Part shown: one piece after another, positions 32,986-53,764 of the stretch
How positions within the stretch are numbered: the stretch's first letter is position 1
How the letters are laid out: each line of letters starts with the position of its first letter
NCBI GenBank assembly: GCA_012845835.1
Contig: JABAKD010000023.1
Coordinates: 7,949,147-8,013,146 of the forward strand
DNA: 64,000 nucleotides
From: Undaria pinnatifida
Taxonomy: Eukaryota; Sar; Phaeophyceae; Laminariales; Alariaceae
Direction of reading: 5' to 3'
The notes under the pieces: generated by a model
The model's database searches: none
Told to the model about the DNA's origin: nothing
Seen by the model: the letters and a program-made list of their open reading frames with translations, nothing else
Program-made: the position numbers and the translations under genes

Positions 32986-33689
32986 CCTCCTCCTGCAGAA
33001 CTCCTTCAACACACAGGCCGATGTGTGCTATACCTTGCAAAGGGAGAACCATGATAGCATGCCAGAGTTATCAAACATAAACAGCATGAAAGCGGCAAGA
33101 CACCCGGCGGCTCGACACAAGACAAGTCAATGCGTGCCCGGAACCGAAATAAAACTACTAACGCGGCTCTATTGTATTTTCAAGCCAGCAAAGATGCAAT
33201 ACCGTCTACATTGTCGATAAGCATTAAAGCTCACATCCATGTGTGTCCCCCTTCCCCTCTTTAGCAACCCCTCCACCCCCCCCTCCACCCTCTCCCTCTT
33301 CCCCTTAACTATCCCCCGACCCCCCCGGCACCACCCCCCCTCTCTTCCCTCCCGCTCTTCCCTCCCCCTCTGCCCCACCGAAAATCGAAATCCACGAGAG
33401 TTATAAACACTACCCGACAGGTGGTATGGTCTCTTTACCTTTCGAGCCAACCATGCAGTAGCTCGAATTCGATTATATGGTCTTCAAGTTCCATTTACCG
33501 ACCCCGTCCGTCCCTCTCTTCCTCTCTTCGCCGCCGCCCCTACCAGCGCCTACTACTATCATAACCCGTGCAGCAAGCTCCTATTTATGTATGCGACCTA
33601 TGCCTCCTATAGCCGCCCCCATACCCTTGCCGGTCATACGATTACACGCAGGATACACATAATAACCTGGTGCATTCCACAGCAGTCAG

Positions 33690-33930
33690 ATTTTGTCCCG
33701 CCCTCAAAACATTTTGTCGTAGTTTGCGCGCACAGATTGACTATCAGTATCCTGTAGCCCGTGGCCAGTAAAAACTACACTGTGGTTCTAGAAGGCGTCG
33801 CCGACCTGATTCAATAATGAGGACACACATCCAGAAATTTGCGTGATCGGACGATCGCACACAGCTTGCGAACATGAGTTTCGACGGAATCTTCGAACTC
33901 ACAGCTGGTGTATATTTTTTGTTCATGTAT
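33690..33930 (-). repeat. Dispersed repeat (family X), inverted copy
   Basis: CGCACACAGCTTGCGAACATGAG, GAATCTTCGAACTCACAGC and TGAGGACACAC read on the minus strand as the family seen at 24,840-25,200 and 57,420-57,665. Divergence is high at the outer part. Confidence 0.5.
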
Positions 33931-34550
33931 ATTATCTCGGCAACCTCTACTCCTGTACCGATCGAACACATGGCCCATCTGATGCTTCCTCAACAATTCC
34001 GCCAGCAATTTACTTGCTCCCTGCTATACACCTGGCATGCTTGGGGCCATACGGACGAATGTCAAATGATAATTTTGTGGGCTACGTCGTCGCTAGCACT
34101 ACACGAATACTTCAAACTACGATCAAAGGCACTACTGGCAACAGAAAGTTCCTATTTTGCCATGGCCGACAGCGTTGATTGACAGCGAGCATTCACCCGC
34201 CCCTTGTGAGTGCGACTCGTAAAGTTCGAAGCCAACTGCAGGCGTTCCGTCAACAACCCAGGACGTCATGCTCCGGGCGTGCATCACCACTCGAACTGAT
34301 CCAGGGTGTAGACTACTATTAATAACCGTAATATACAACGAAAACCTACGTAACGAAGAGATGCAACTGGAGGACTAAGAACAACTGAAGCGGACGCCAC
34401 CGCCAAATACAAGTGTTTCGCACGAATTAAGAGGTTGAAACATTTTGCGATAACGGCAGAAGAAGCAAAACACCGTCACCCTCCGCCGCGAAACAAACGC
34501 ACGGGTTACGCGTCGCCAAAAACATGATTACACCCCCAGGATTCAATTTA

Positions 34551-35018
34551 TTACACATCACTCGATGAGACTGAAACCAAGCGCCTTCCGCGCACTGCAC
34601 ATCTGTACTGGAGCAAGCGCGACCACTGATCGCGACCTTGCACAGCAATATCTCTAAAGTCGCCCACGTGTGGTGCTGCCATCCACAGCGAACTCTGCAT
34701 CCCTTTCAAAATGCCCAACATCTCTTGTATCTCGAGATTGATACCCGCAATTTGTTTCGTGTTTTCCTCGGAGTCGTCAGAGAGATGCTGAAACTGCGTG
34801 TTCGTCGCATTGGCCTCGGTCAACGATTTCTCAAGGAGGTTCCGCGGAAGCTTCATGTGCTCGACAGTGGCACCCGGATTCCCCTCGTCCGCATTAACCT
34901 CATCGTCAACCGTAAGGTCCTTTAGACGTCGACGCAAGTCTTCCACCCCTACTCCGCCGCGAGCCGCCTTAGCATATGTTCGACTGTAGCGCCCATCTCG
35001 CACTCGGTATATCTTCAA
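34551..35018 (-). CDS. Uncharacterised 155-codon frame, probably pseudogenic
   Basis: A minus-strand frame whose middle (residues ~25-95) is acidic and leucine-rich with coiled-coil-like spacing (D-L-R-R-R-L-K-D-L, E-I-Q-E-M-L-G-I-L-K). I recognise no family. A seven-residue string G-A-T-V-E-H-M occurs at residues ~49-55 and again, out of frame, about 130 bases upstream. This suggests a tandem repeat protein damaged by a frameshift. No neighbouring exon or TIR explains it. It may be a transposon accessory or gag-like protein relic; could also be chance. Confidence 0.25.
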   Translation of the reverse strand: MKIYRVRDGRYSRTYAKAARGGVGVEDLRRRLKDLTVDDEVNADEGNPGATVEHMKLPRNLLEKSLTEANATNTQFQHLSDDSEENTKQIAGINLEIQEMLGILKGMQSSLWMAAPHVGDFRDIAVQGRDQWSRLLQYRCAVRGRRLVSVSSSDV

Positions 35019-36192
35019 TTCTCAAGAGACTAGGGGGGCCCTGTGCCTGCGCAAAATGCATTACAAGTAAATGGAGTCAAAGCCACATCGCCAAAAGGTA
35101 CAGTGGAGCCTCGCTCGACGAGACATCACATGCAAGCGAAAAACATATTCGGGACAATCACCACCCGCCCGAGACCCGGAACTTTGAATACTATTCTTGG
35201 CCGGTCATAGCTGACAAGCCATGAGCATTCCCCGTCGGTGCTGGTGCTTTTGAGCGGTGACAAAACGTAACACAGACCCGAGGGAACCCATCAAAACAAT
35301 CCCTGCGCAACGCCGACAGGACCTGTGACGGCTAAAACAACACCTGGACAACGTTGTTGCTCAGGGAGAGGACCTCCAAACTAGCTCCCAACCCGGAGCA
35401 ACAAACTACAAGCGGTTACGAATGGTCGGAGAACAGAGCCCACACGATATGAGGCACCACTACAGAAACGAGCGCTGAGTTGCCGCCAATGGGTAACATG
35501 ACAGGACCCGCCATCACGTCGAACCAGGAGTGATGTCGTGACGCTGTGGGGACAAAATTAGAGGAGTGTTCTACAATAAATCTCAGCAGCAGGCAGATAT
35601 ATTTTAGCACGCGTGTGAGTAGGAGAGAAACAAGTATGACAAGCACCTTCTCAAGCTGGATGGCGGCGAGGAGGGTTGCCCGGCCTGACGCCCACTCGCT
35701 GACAAATCGTAGATTATCTCGGGGGGTATCCGCTCCTCCCACCAGTCGTCGCTTGGTGATACTGCGGTGGCGGCGAAAGCTGCGCAGCAGGTTGAACCTT
35801 GGCAGGCAAGATGACAGGAGGGGAGGTGGACGCTGTTGTGTTCCCAACGCAACGCAACGAGACGCAAAAAGCTAAGCAAGCAACGCAACCTCGAGCTGGG
35901 TGACGACAAGGAGGACGGCCACGGCATCTGGCCATTGGGATGTTGGGAGATAGAGAGGCGGCGGTAGCCCGCCGCGGCGAAAGGTAGTGGAGCACCGTGT
36001 GTGGTAGATCCACAGGAAGCGAAAAGCTCGTTGCGCATATCAAGCGTCGGTCTAATGTTTCGAGGTCTCTGTAGAGCACGGCGAAGAGCCCTTTTGGGCA
36101 TCGTTTTTCATTCAAATTTCAGAATAAAAAACATGGAAGCACACCCCGACCAGATGATCAACCGCCCCTTCAATGACTGACAATTTTCACGT

Positions 36193-36439
36193 GGACACAT
36201 GCTACGATAAAGGTAGCGCTTTTTTCTATCTTGTTTTCTGAACGACGGGGCTCCTTAACCCAAGATCTTCGGAAAAACGCCATTTTTTTGCATGATTTTC
36301 GTTTTGAACCTTGACCATTTCATTTCTTCATCTGGCAAGAGTTGATATTTTTTCCAAATCAGTTTTTGGGAGAGGTCTTAAGCTCCAAAGGAGCCTCGGA
36401 AAAAAAATGGTGTACCTTTAGCGTAGCACGCCTCCTTGG
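36193..36439. mobile_element. Family B TIR element
   Basis: ACATGCTACGATAAAGGTAG at the left and GTACCTTTAGCGTAGCACGC at the right form a clear inverted repeat. Core CTCCTTAACCCAAGATCTTC and GGAGAGGTCTTAAGCTCC. Length about 247 bp, non-coding. Confidence 0.8.
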
Positions 36440-36590
36440 TTTTCGGTTTTTTTATCGAAACTCTATATTGATCATTCATTTGCTAGACGGGTGTAAGGGG
36501 GAAAAAGGTGTACTTATTCCGCGCCTGGCCGTACTCGTGCTTTGATATTAAGTATGTCGTCTTTTCACTCACCAGGAGATCTCACATGAT

Positions 36591-36925
36591 TTGGTTGGGT
36601 TGGGTTGGGTTGGGTTGGGTTGGGTTGGGTTGGGTTGGGTTGGGTTGGGTTGGGTTGGGTTGGGTTGGGTTGGGTTGGGTTGGGTTGGGTTGGGTTGGGT
36701 TGGGTTGGGTTGGGTTGGGTTGGGTTGGGTTGGGTTGGGTTGGGTTGGGTTGGGTTGGGTTGGGCTAGGTTGGGTTGGGTTGGGTTGGGTTGGTCTGGGT
36801 TGGGTTGGGGTGTGTGGGGTAAGGTGGGGTGGGGTTGAGTTGGGTAGGGTAGGATTGAGTTTGGTCGGGCTGAAATGGGCTGGGCTTGGCCGGGTTGGGT
36901 TAAGTTGGGTTGGGTTGGGTTGGGT
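36591..36925. repeat. (GGGTT)n array
   Basis: About 40 near-perfect GGGTT pentamers (36,595-36,790) followed by a degenerate tail ending at 36,925. Runs of three G every five bases on the plus strand give strong G-quadruplex potential. The long 'GLGWVGLGWV' and 'NPTQPNPTQP' frames over it are artefacts of the repeat. Confidence 0.95.
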
Positions 36926-38128
36926 CTTTCCTTCCCACGAAAAACGCGGCTGACGACAGTTACTAATATCCACCAGCGCGAGCTCCTTGCAGTTGCGAGA
37001 GCCGCACTACATTAACTTGGTGCCGCTGTTTCTCACGCTGTGAATAATGCCTATAGTCCTGTGTTATAAGGCTGGGCAACGGTGCAAACACACGCGGTAC
37101 GAAGCCCGAGTCAGTGATCTACCGCAAACGTATATAAAATTGCGAGTAAGATATAGATTCCTGGCATTCGGAAATAAGACAAGGCCAAAACAGCATTATA
37201 TGACGTACCTGATCACCTGGAAGACAAAATCGGGGAAATTACCGATACGAACGAGAAACGCATGGCAGTCAGCAGCGACGGAAAACAAAACATGCGTTTT
37301 TGTTCAACTTCCTTCGCATTACAAGTTATGGTTTTATTGTTCTGTGCATCGATGGTGGGCGGGGGCGTGCCGTGGGCGTGACACGACGGCCGCGGCCCCG
37401 GTCGTTGCTTCTCATCTCCTGTGGTACTGCCAGAACCGGAGAGTTCGTTCCCCCAGCTACGTAGCCGGAGCTCTACCATACGCAGCCGCGGAAGACCGTG
37501 ACCCCAATGGTAGCAAACCATTGAAATGATCATTACTCCCCAAAAATTCTACCAGTCAATCGCGAACGACAATTCTGTATATGGTACGGTATGCCCAAGA
37601 AAACTGTGTGTAAGGCCTGTCCATACCAAATACCTTCGAAATAATGGACGGGCGGGCGAGCGGGAGAATCCATACAGCTGTAGACAATGATCGAGAGGTG
37701 CTATGAATACTGCAGGCCTATCAATCGGCAAGGCGAGTTTCCTTCAACTCGTGTGTCCTGCTGTACTCGCGCGGCTATGCACGTGAGACGCCTGAAGTCG
37801 CGAGAGTGACCATCATTCATCAACCTACCCGAAAAGTGACGTTGCGATCCTGGATGACGACACGTGCCGACCAAGGATTATCCGCGAATATAAGCAAATC
37901 CAACCTAGAACGTTGACCAGGTATAACAACTGCGGGCACGAAAAGCCTTTCTCCTGCGGCAATGGCAATATCTCCCCTCTACAGAATCATATATATGCTC
38001 GCACCGCCTTTGGCCTTCAGTACGGCCGTCCATGATATGAGTACACCCCAAGCGGGGCATGGCTCTGTGAGGCAACACCCCCGCGGACCGCTCGACTTGT
38101 CCGTGACAGTGTACAAAGCACGGGTGAC

Positions 38129-38365
38129 TGATTCTACGATAGCCTCCCCCAAAACCAAGGACTTTCTTTAACGAAAGTTTCATGGCTGATCGACACAAGG
38201 AAGGATACAATTGAAAACAAAGTATCCATATATTTTCTTGTGCGCAAAGGCCTATCCATCGGTGACGGGGTATCGAGGGACAACGTATTTCAGGAGGTAC
38301 GATCGGGAGCTGGTTTTGAAACCGGCGATTTCGTTAAAGAAAAGTTGGCGGGGCTACCGTAGGAC
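38129..38365. mobile_element. Family A TIR element
   Basis: Left end GATTCTACGATAGCCTCCCC, right end GGGGCTACCGTAGGAC. The interior (GGAAGGATACAATTGAAAAC, CATATATTTTCTTG, GAGCTGGTTTTGAAACCGGC) closely matches the 28,714 copy in the same orientation. About 237 bp, non-coding. Confidence 0.8.
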
Positions 38366-39334
38366 GACTCGGGTTTGGGGGAAACATCCGCAAAAAGTAC
38401 TAACCAGCCTGAAGTGTTGGAACTCGTCCTCGGACGTTATAGGCGCAATTGCGCCGGCGGCGCCACCCACCTCCGAGACACATTGCCGCCATGCCCCACA
38501 ATCAATTACATTCGAAGTTGTCATCTGCACGAAAGAAAGTACTCAAAAGGTGGGGAAGTCCGCCTCAGCGTGTCCTAACTTATTTCAACCTTGCTGTTGG
38601 AACGGTTGGAATGGAGCGAGGCTGCTCGTGTTCGCTCGTTCCATTGCAACCTGTTCGTGTCCGATGTGAATTGGTGAATTCTGGGCAACCGACCGGAGAA
38701 GAAAATCGATCAACCGACTTTTGGGGCGGGACCATGCAGCTCGACTCTGGGGCAGGGGTGCCGTCACGTGGGCAGAGATTTCTTCTGACACCGAGAATAG
38801 CTTCACACGCAAATGTATCGCAAGGCAAGCCTCACAGGAGACGGTGCTAGCCATCCAATTGGCACCGTCGGGACAAATGATTTCGCCCTCGTGGCTGGAC
38901 GAAGGCTACTGAATCTTCTACGAACGTCGGTGCCTCATTATTGCCAGACGATATATCGCCAGACCGTCGTTCGCAAGCCGGTATTTTGCCTCGTGAGCCT
39001 CCTCATCAGGCCATGGTAGTATCGCGTGGCTCCTGCCGCGGGCGGGCCTTACGACATTCGCACACGCTCCACCCTGATAGTCCCAAGTCATCCCATGTGC
39101 ACCCATACCCGTGTGGGTCTCCAGTGTATGAACAAACACTCCCAGATAAGAAGAAACACTCCCAGCACCAATCCGTTGACGTAAATCTCGTTCCAAGAAG
39201 GGCCGTTTGATTTTGTTGCACAATATCAACTACTTTGGGAGACACATTGTTATCCTCTTGCAAAAATTTCGAACATGGCGGGAACGCTATTCATAGCAAT
39301 CTGTTAGATTCGGGAACCAATCAACAGCAAGCCA

Positions 39335-39600
39335 AAATTCTTGCCGTCCCAAGTTCCAAGCGTTTCAATGCTTTTGGGAGGAGTTAGGACCCCCCCTTAC
39401 AAGCTCCTATCGTTCTTGGTAGAATGCCACTCACCCGTCGTGCGACTCGCCGAACGCCACGGCTCAGGGCGCGCTTCTCGCTTGGTGCACGCGATGTCGG
39501 CCTGTTTCGGTGAAAAGCCGGCGTGCACTGTCCCAGCAACTTAGAGATGCGAGTGTCTATGGTCATGAAATACTACGACTATGCATGACATGAGTACAAC
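39335..39600. repeat. Dispersed repeat family Z, diverged copy
   Basis: AGAATGCCACTCACCCGTCG, CTTCTCGCTTGGTGCACGCG, GGCGTGCACTGTCCCAGCA and GACTATGCATGACATGAG follow the order of the 29,475-29,850 copy, with the left part replaced. Confidence 0.5.
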
Positions 39601-39734
39601 AGCCCCCCGCCCTACCCAATCCTCGCCGCTGCATTTCGCCCTGCCTTCTGCCTCTACACAAGAAACAAATGTATGGAAGTGGTGCGTTCTAGTAACCGTC
39701 CTCATCCGACCCTCAGACGGCGGCGCTTGCAGCG

Positions 39735-39960
39735 ACAGAGGTGCACCTTTTTTCCCCGGCCAGGTGTTTGCCTTGGAGGAGCTCCGTTCCCCATCCAAAA
39801 CCTGATCTGGAGGAGACCAAAAGCGCTTTCTTTCGATGAACAATCAATCCCATGGCTCCAGCAAACGACGAAACAATATTGCCAAAACTAGAGCGAACTT
39901 TCCGACGCTTGTATCAACAGTGTTAACACGTTAAGGGTCCCCGTCACTCAGAACAAAACC
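39735..39960. mobile_element. Family B TIR element, diverged
   Basis: GACAGAGGTGCACC at the left, ATCCCATGGCTCCAG and GTTAAGGGTCCCCGTCACTC inside, are family B landmarks. The right terminus is lost where a family C copy begins. Confidence 0.45.
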
Positions 39961-39968
39961 CAGATAGT

Positions 39969-40244
39969 TATCAAGGCTAAGGTAGGGGGGGGGTACCCCT
40001 TCTCCTCTACCGGGTTGGGGCCACTGACACCAGCGACTCTGTACCTCACTGACAAGAAGACTTCAGGCGATGGTTTTCGGCGCAGCGTAGCGTACGATTC
40101 CATCTCGGACTCGTATCGGAAGCTCAAGACAGCACCAAAGATTAGCACCGTAATCGAACAGGGGGGTGACTCGCGCGAGTGACCCCCAGCCACCGAAAAA
40201 CAAAAGGTCTCAAACCTGATCCCCCTTCAATAGACATGGTCCAA
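39969..40244. mobile_element. Family C TIR element
   Basis: Left end ATCAAGGCTAAGGTAGGGGG, internal GTGACTCGCGCGAGTGACCC at 40,165 and TCTGTACCTCACTGAC at 40,041, right end eroded (CCCCCTTCAATAGACATGGT). Its layout matches the 30,333 copy. Confidence 0.65.
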
Positions 40245-40560
40245 AACAGTCCTACCTCTATCGTATCACGCGTTAGGTGGTCTCTTCCGCGTCCGCCTTT
40301 GTCATCCCCGATTCCCCTTGCTCAACCCGCGCTTCATAATTTGAGAAACGTTACGGCGTGCCCTCGCAACAACCCCTCCGCAACCAGATATTTTCCTTTC
40401 CACCCGCCCCCCCGCCCGAACGCAAGATGGCCTCGAGAAAATTCCAGGCGCGGCCCGTGCCCAGCAACACCCCATCTCCTTCTCAAAAAGTGAATTTGTG
40501 ATGGAAAAAAAACGCGTCTTCCCTTACCCCCCTCCCCCTCCTCCCCTCGAAATAAGAATT

Positions 40561-51293
<10,733 letters not shown>

Positions 51294-52040
51294 GGTAGCA
51301 AGATCGCCTTCCCCACGACGGTCCAATTGGCTCTCTCCCCACCTCTCTTCCCCTCCCTCTCTCCAACGTGCTGTGCTCGCTGCCCATGCATGGCTCTACT
51401 CTTAGACCTAATGAGCCCTAATATAAAACGCCTAAATATCTTTATAACAATCTCTTTTCCTCCTGGAGGGGTATCGGGGTATCCTGCGTCGTCTCGACTT
51501 CGTTTCTGTCACACTACTGGCACAGCAGTATCACTGAGAACGCGATTAGCAAGGTCGGCTGACCACTGGGGTGAGGCTGGACATATGCTTCTAGTGGGAC
51601 ACATTATCGCGCGAGAAGAATCCCCAGGAGGGGGAAACAGAGGACACCCAGCAGAATAGGTATGGGCACAATTTGAAGTTGGCGGTTTTTTCTTTGTTTT
51701 ACATACAGTTCAAGTGTGCTTGTGGACGATTTATCGCGCGAAATGGCGCAGAGCTTGAGTGCCTCACTCTCTCGCCCCCTCTCTCCCTCGCTCCCTCCGT
51801 TCGACCTCGGCCATCCTATGGGGACATCAGAGGGGGAAGGTAGCTTGCTCTTTAATACAGTAACTCATAGTTCCTGTGTCATCTCAGTCCTGTCCCCATG
51901 GTGCGCTTTTGTATGTTTCTGGTATATCGTAGGAAACATCTGCACGTACGTAGTCAACCGAAAGTTCCTGCGGCTGCGGTGGAACGAGAACAATCTAACA
52001 ATCAAATCTTGTGCGCTGCTGTGCGGGCACAACAGTTAGT

Positions 52041-52170
52041 ACGCGTAGCAGCGTGTGTAGCAGCGAGTGTAGCAGCGTGTGTAGCAGCGTGTGTAGCAGC
52101 GTGTGTAGCAGCGTGTGTAGCAGCGTGTGTAGCAACGTTTGTAGCAACGTCTGTGGTAACGTGTAGCAAC
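52041..52170. repeat. 12-bp GTGTGTAGCAGC tandem repeat
   Basis: About eight to ten units with T, A or C variants at the third base and drift to GTAGCAACGT at the 3' end. It lies in the spacer between the divergent genes. Confidence 0.9.
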
Positions 52171-53489
52171 AGAAGCAGCAGAAGCATTATGGTAGCAGGC
52201 AGCTTATGACATAGCAAAAAAGGGCTCTTGAGTTACGATGCAAGGAAAAGATAGAAGCAAGGACAAGGAATGTCTGAGCGACACTCTAGCTAACTACAGT
52301 TAGTCTCACCCTTGGTAGCTAATTATACGGTCTAGGATGGAAAACGACCAGAAACACGACAACAAACAAACGAAGAAAACGTCTGAGCCTACTTACACCT
52401 TGAAACCCGTTTTTCTGTGATAGGGAACTAGATGTCAGCTGTGCAGAACGCTGCTGGGCGCTGCTGTGCTGAGTCTGCTGTGTGCGCTGATGGTGCTGGT
52501 TCGCAACGCTGATGCAGTAGCTTGGGTCATGAAGTGGTTTATTTTCTGTCATTCATGTCTCAGTGAGAGGCTGGGGAGAAAACACGACTCGCAACACGTG
52601 CGCGTGCTCCCTGCTCGCCTCGTCCTCACAGCTTGCTGTGAAACTACCCGCTTACACCACCCGTATCTACTCTTTAGCTCCTAGCCTCCTTCCTGAACCG
52701 CTCTATCCGTGAGCTCCCTGTCCTACAAGCCATCCCTCAGCCCCACCCTGGGCCATGCCCTCTGAAGGAGACCAGGTGCTTCCAGCAGAGACCAGGTGCT
52801 TTCTCATTCAATTACAAACATACTCCATGCTGCTTTCAGTACAAACTCAAACATCCTCCTTTTAAAATCCCATTGGCGCGTCTACGTAGACCTCACCCAG
52901 AGATTGCATTTGTTTGGTGTACAGCTGCACTGACTTGCCCTCTCCTGGCCCTACCCCCTCGTATCTCCAGTGACTCCCGTTAGACCCAGTTTGAGCACCT
53001 CCCAATACTTTCGGCCTTCTATAGCTCCCATTTACCGTGGACAAAAATGCCAATATTTCCAGCTGAAACCCGCTTTTCTCTCATGCTAGCTCTGAATAAA
53101 ACCAAGTTGTCCATGCTTAAGGCTAAAAAAACAATCTCACCACATCTGGACAGATTGCTTGGAATTCGTGCAGGAAGGGGTTTTGCGGCTCGAGAGGGGT
53201 TAAGCATACAACTGAATCATGCTTGGTACTGGTAATGAACAAAAAGGACTCACAGGTGTCATTGTTAGAACGAGTTCATATAAAAAATGGCATCCCTGAG
53301 TAACAAAAGCTGTTGAACTCAACATGCCCGTGACTCAATCAGCCTCACTGTTTTGCCTTTGTTGTGTATTTCGTATTATGTCGCCCTGTACGAGAAGGCG
53401 TGTCTAGGGAGAAGTTTCTCCTCGGGCCGCACCACCAGCAGCAACAGGTCTGCAGCAGCAAAACCCGTATCAACGGCAAGAGGGAGACA

Positions 53490-53695
53490 AGCAGCAGCAG
53501 CAGCAGCAGCAGCAGTAGCGTGGCAGCTACGGTAGTAACAGCGGCAGCTACAGCTGTAGCAGCGGTGGTAGCTGAGACAGCACCGCCACCACATCACCAC
53601 CACCACCAGCAAGAACCGCAGCACCAACACCAACACTGACACCAACACTAACGCCAACACCGACACCAACACCGACACCAACACCAACACCACAA
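53490..53695. repeat. (CAG)n and (ACCAAC)n tracts upstream of ORC5
   Basis: A run of about nine CAG units followed, 100 bases later, by ACCAACACCGAC-type hexamers, ending 70 bases before the ORC5 start codon. Probably in the 5' leader or core promoter. Confidence 0.85.
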
Positions 53696-53764
53696 CCATC
53701 ACATTCTAGTCCTGGATCCGCAGCAGCAGCCGGAACCTCTCCCCGACGAGAACCGAAAACAAAC

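Larger units (their letters stand above)
51294..53764. other. Intergenic region between divergent uL24m and ORC5
   Basis: The two genes point away from each other, so this ~2.47 kb must hold both promoters. It contains the GTGTGTAGCAGC array (52,041-52,170), a duplicated scrap GAGACCAGGTGCTT (52,769 and 52,788), and near ORC5 a (CAG)9-like run (53,490-53,516) and an ACCAACACC-type array (53,620-53,695). I see no unmistakable TATA box. A 63-codon minus frame at 52,862-53,053 is coding-like but unrecognised. Confidence 0.6.

Noticed and set aside
36569-36973. Frames of 120-134 codons (GLGWV and NPTQP repeats)
   Set aside because: They are direct translations of the GGGTT array, open on both strands only because the unit has no stop codon.
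52862-53053. 63-codon minus-strand frame between the divergent genes
   Set aside because: It looks mildly coding-like but has no recognisable family, no clear splice partners and no ghost copies; evidence is insufficient.
53364-53639. Frames with poly-Ser/Ala/His upstream of ORC5
   Set aside because: They translate the CAG and CACCAC tracts and are not in frame with the ORC5 start.
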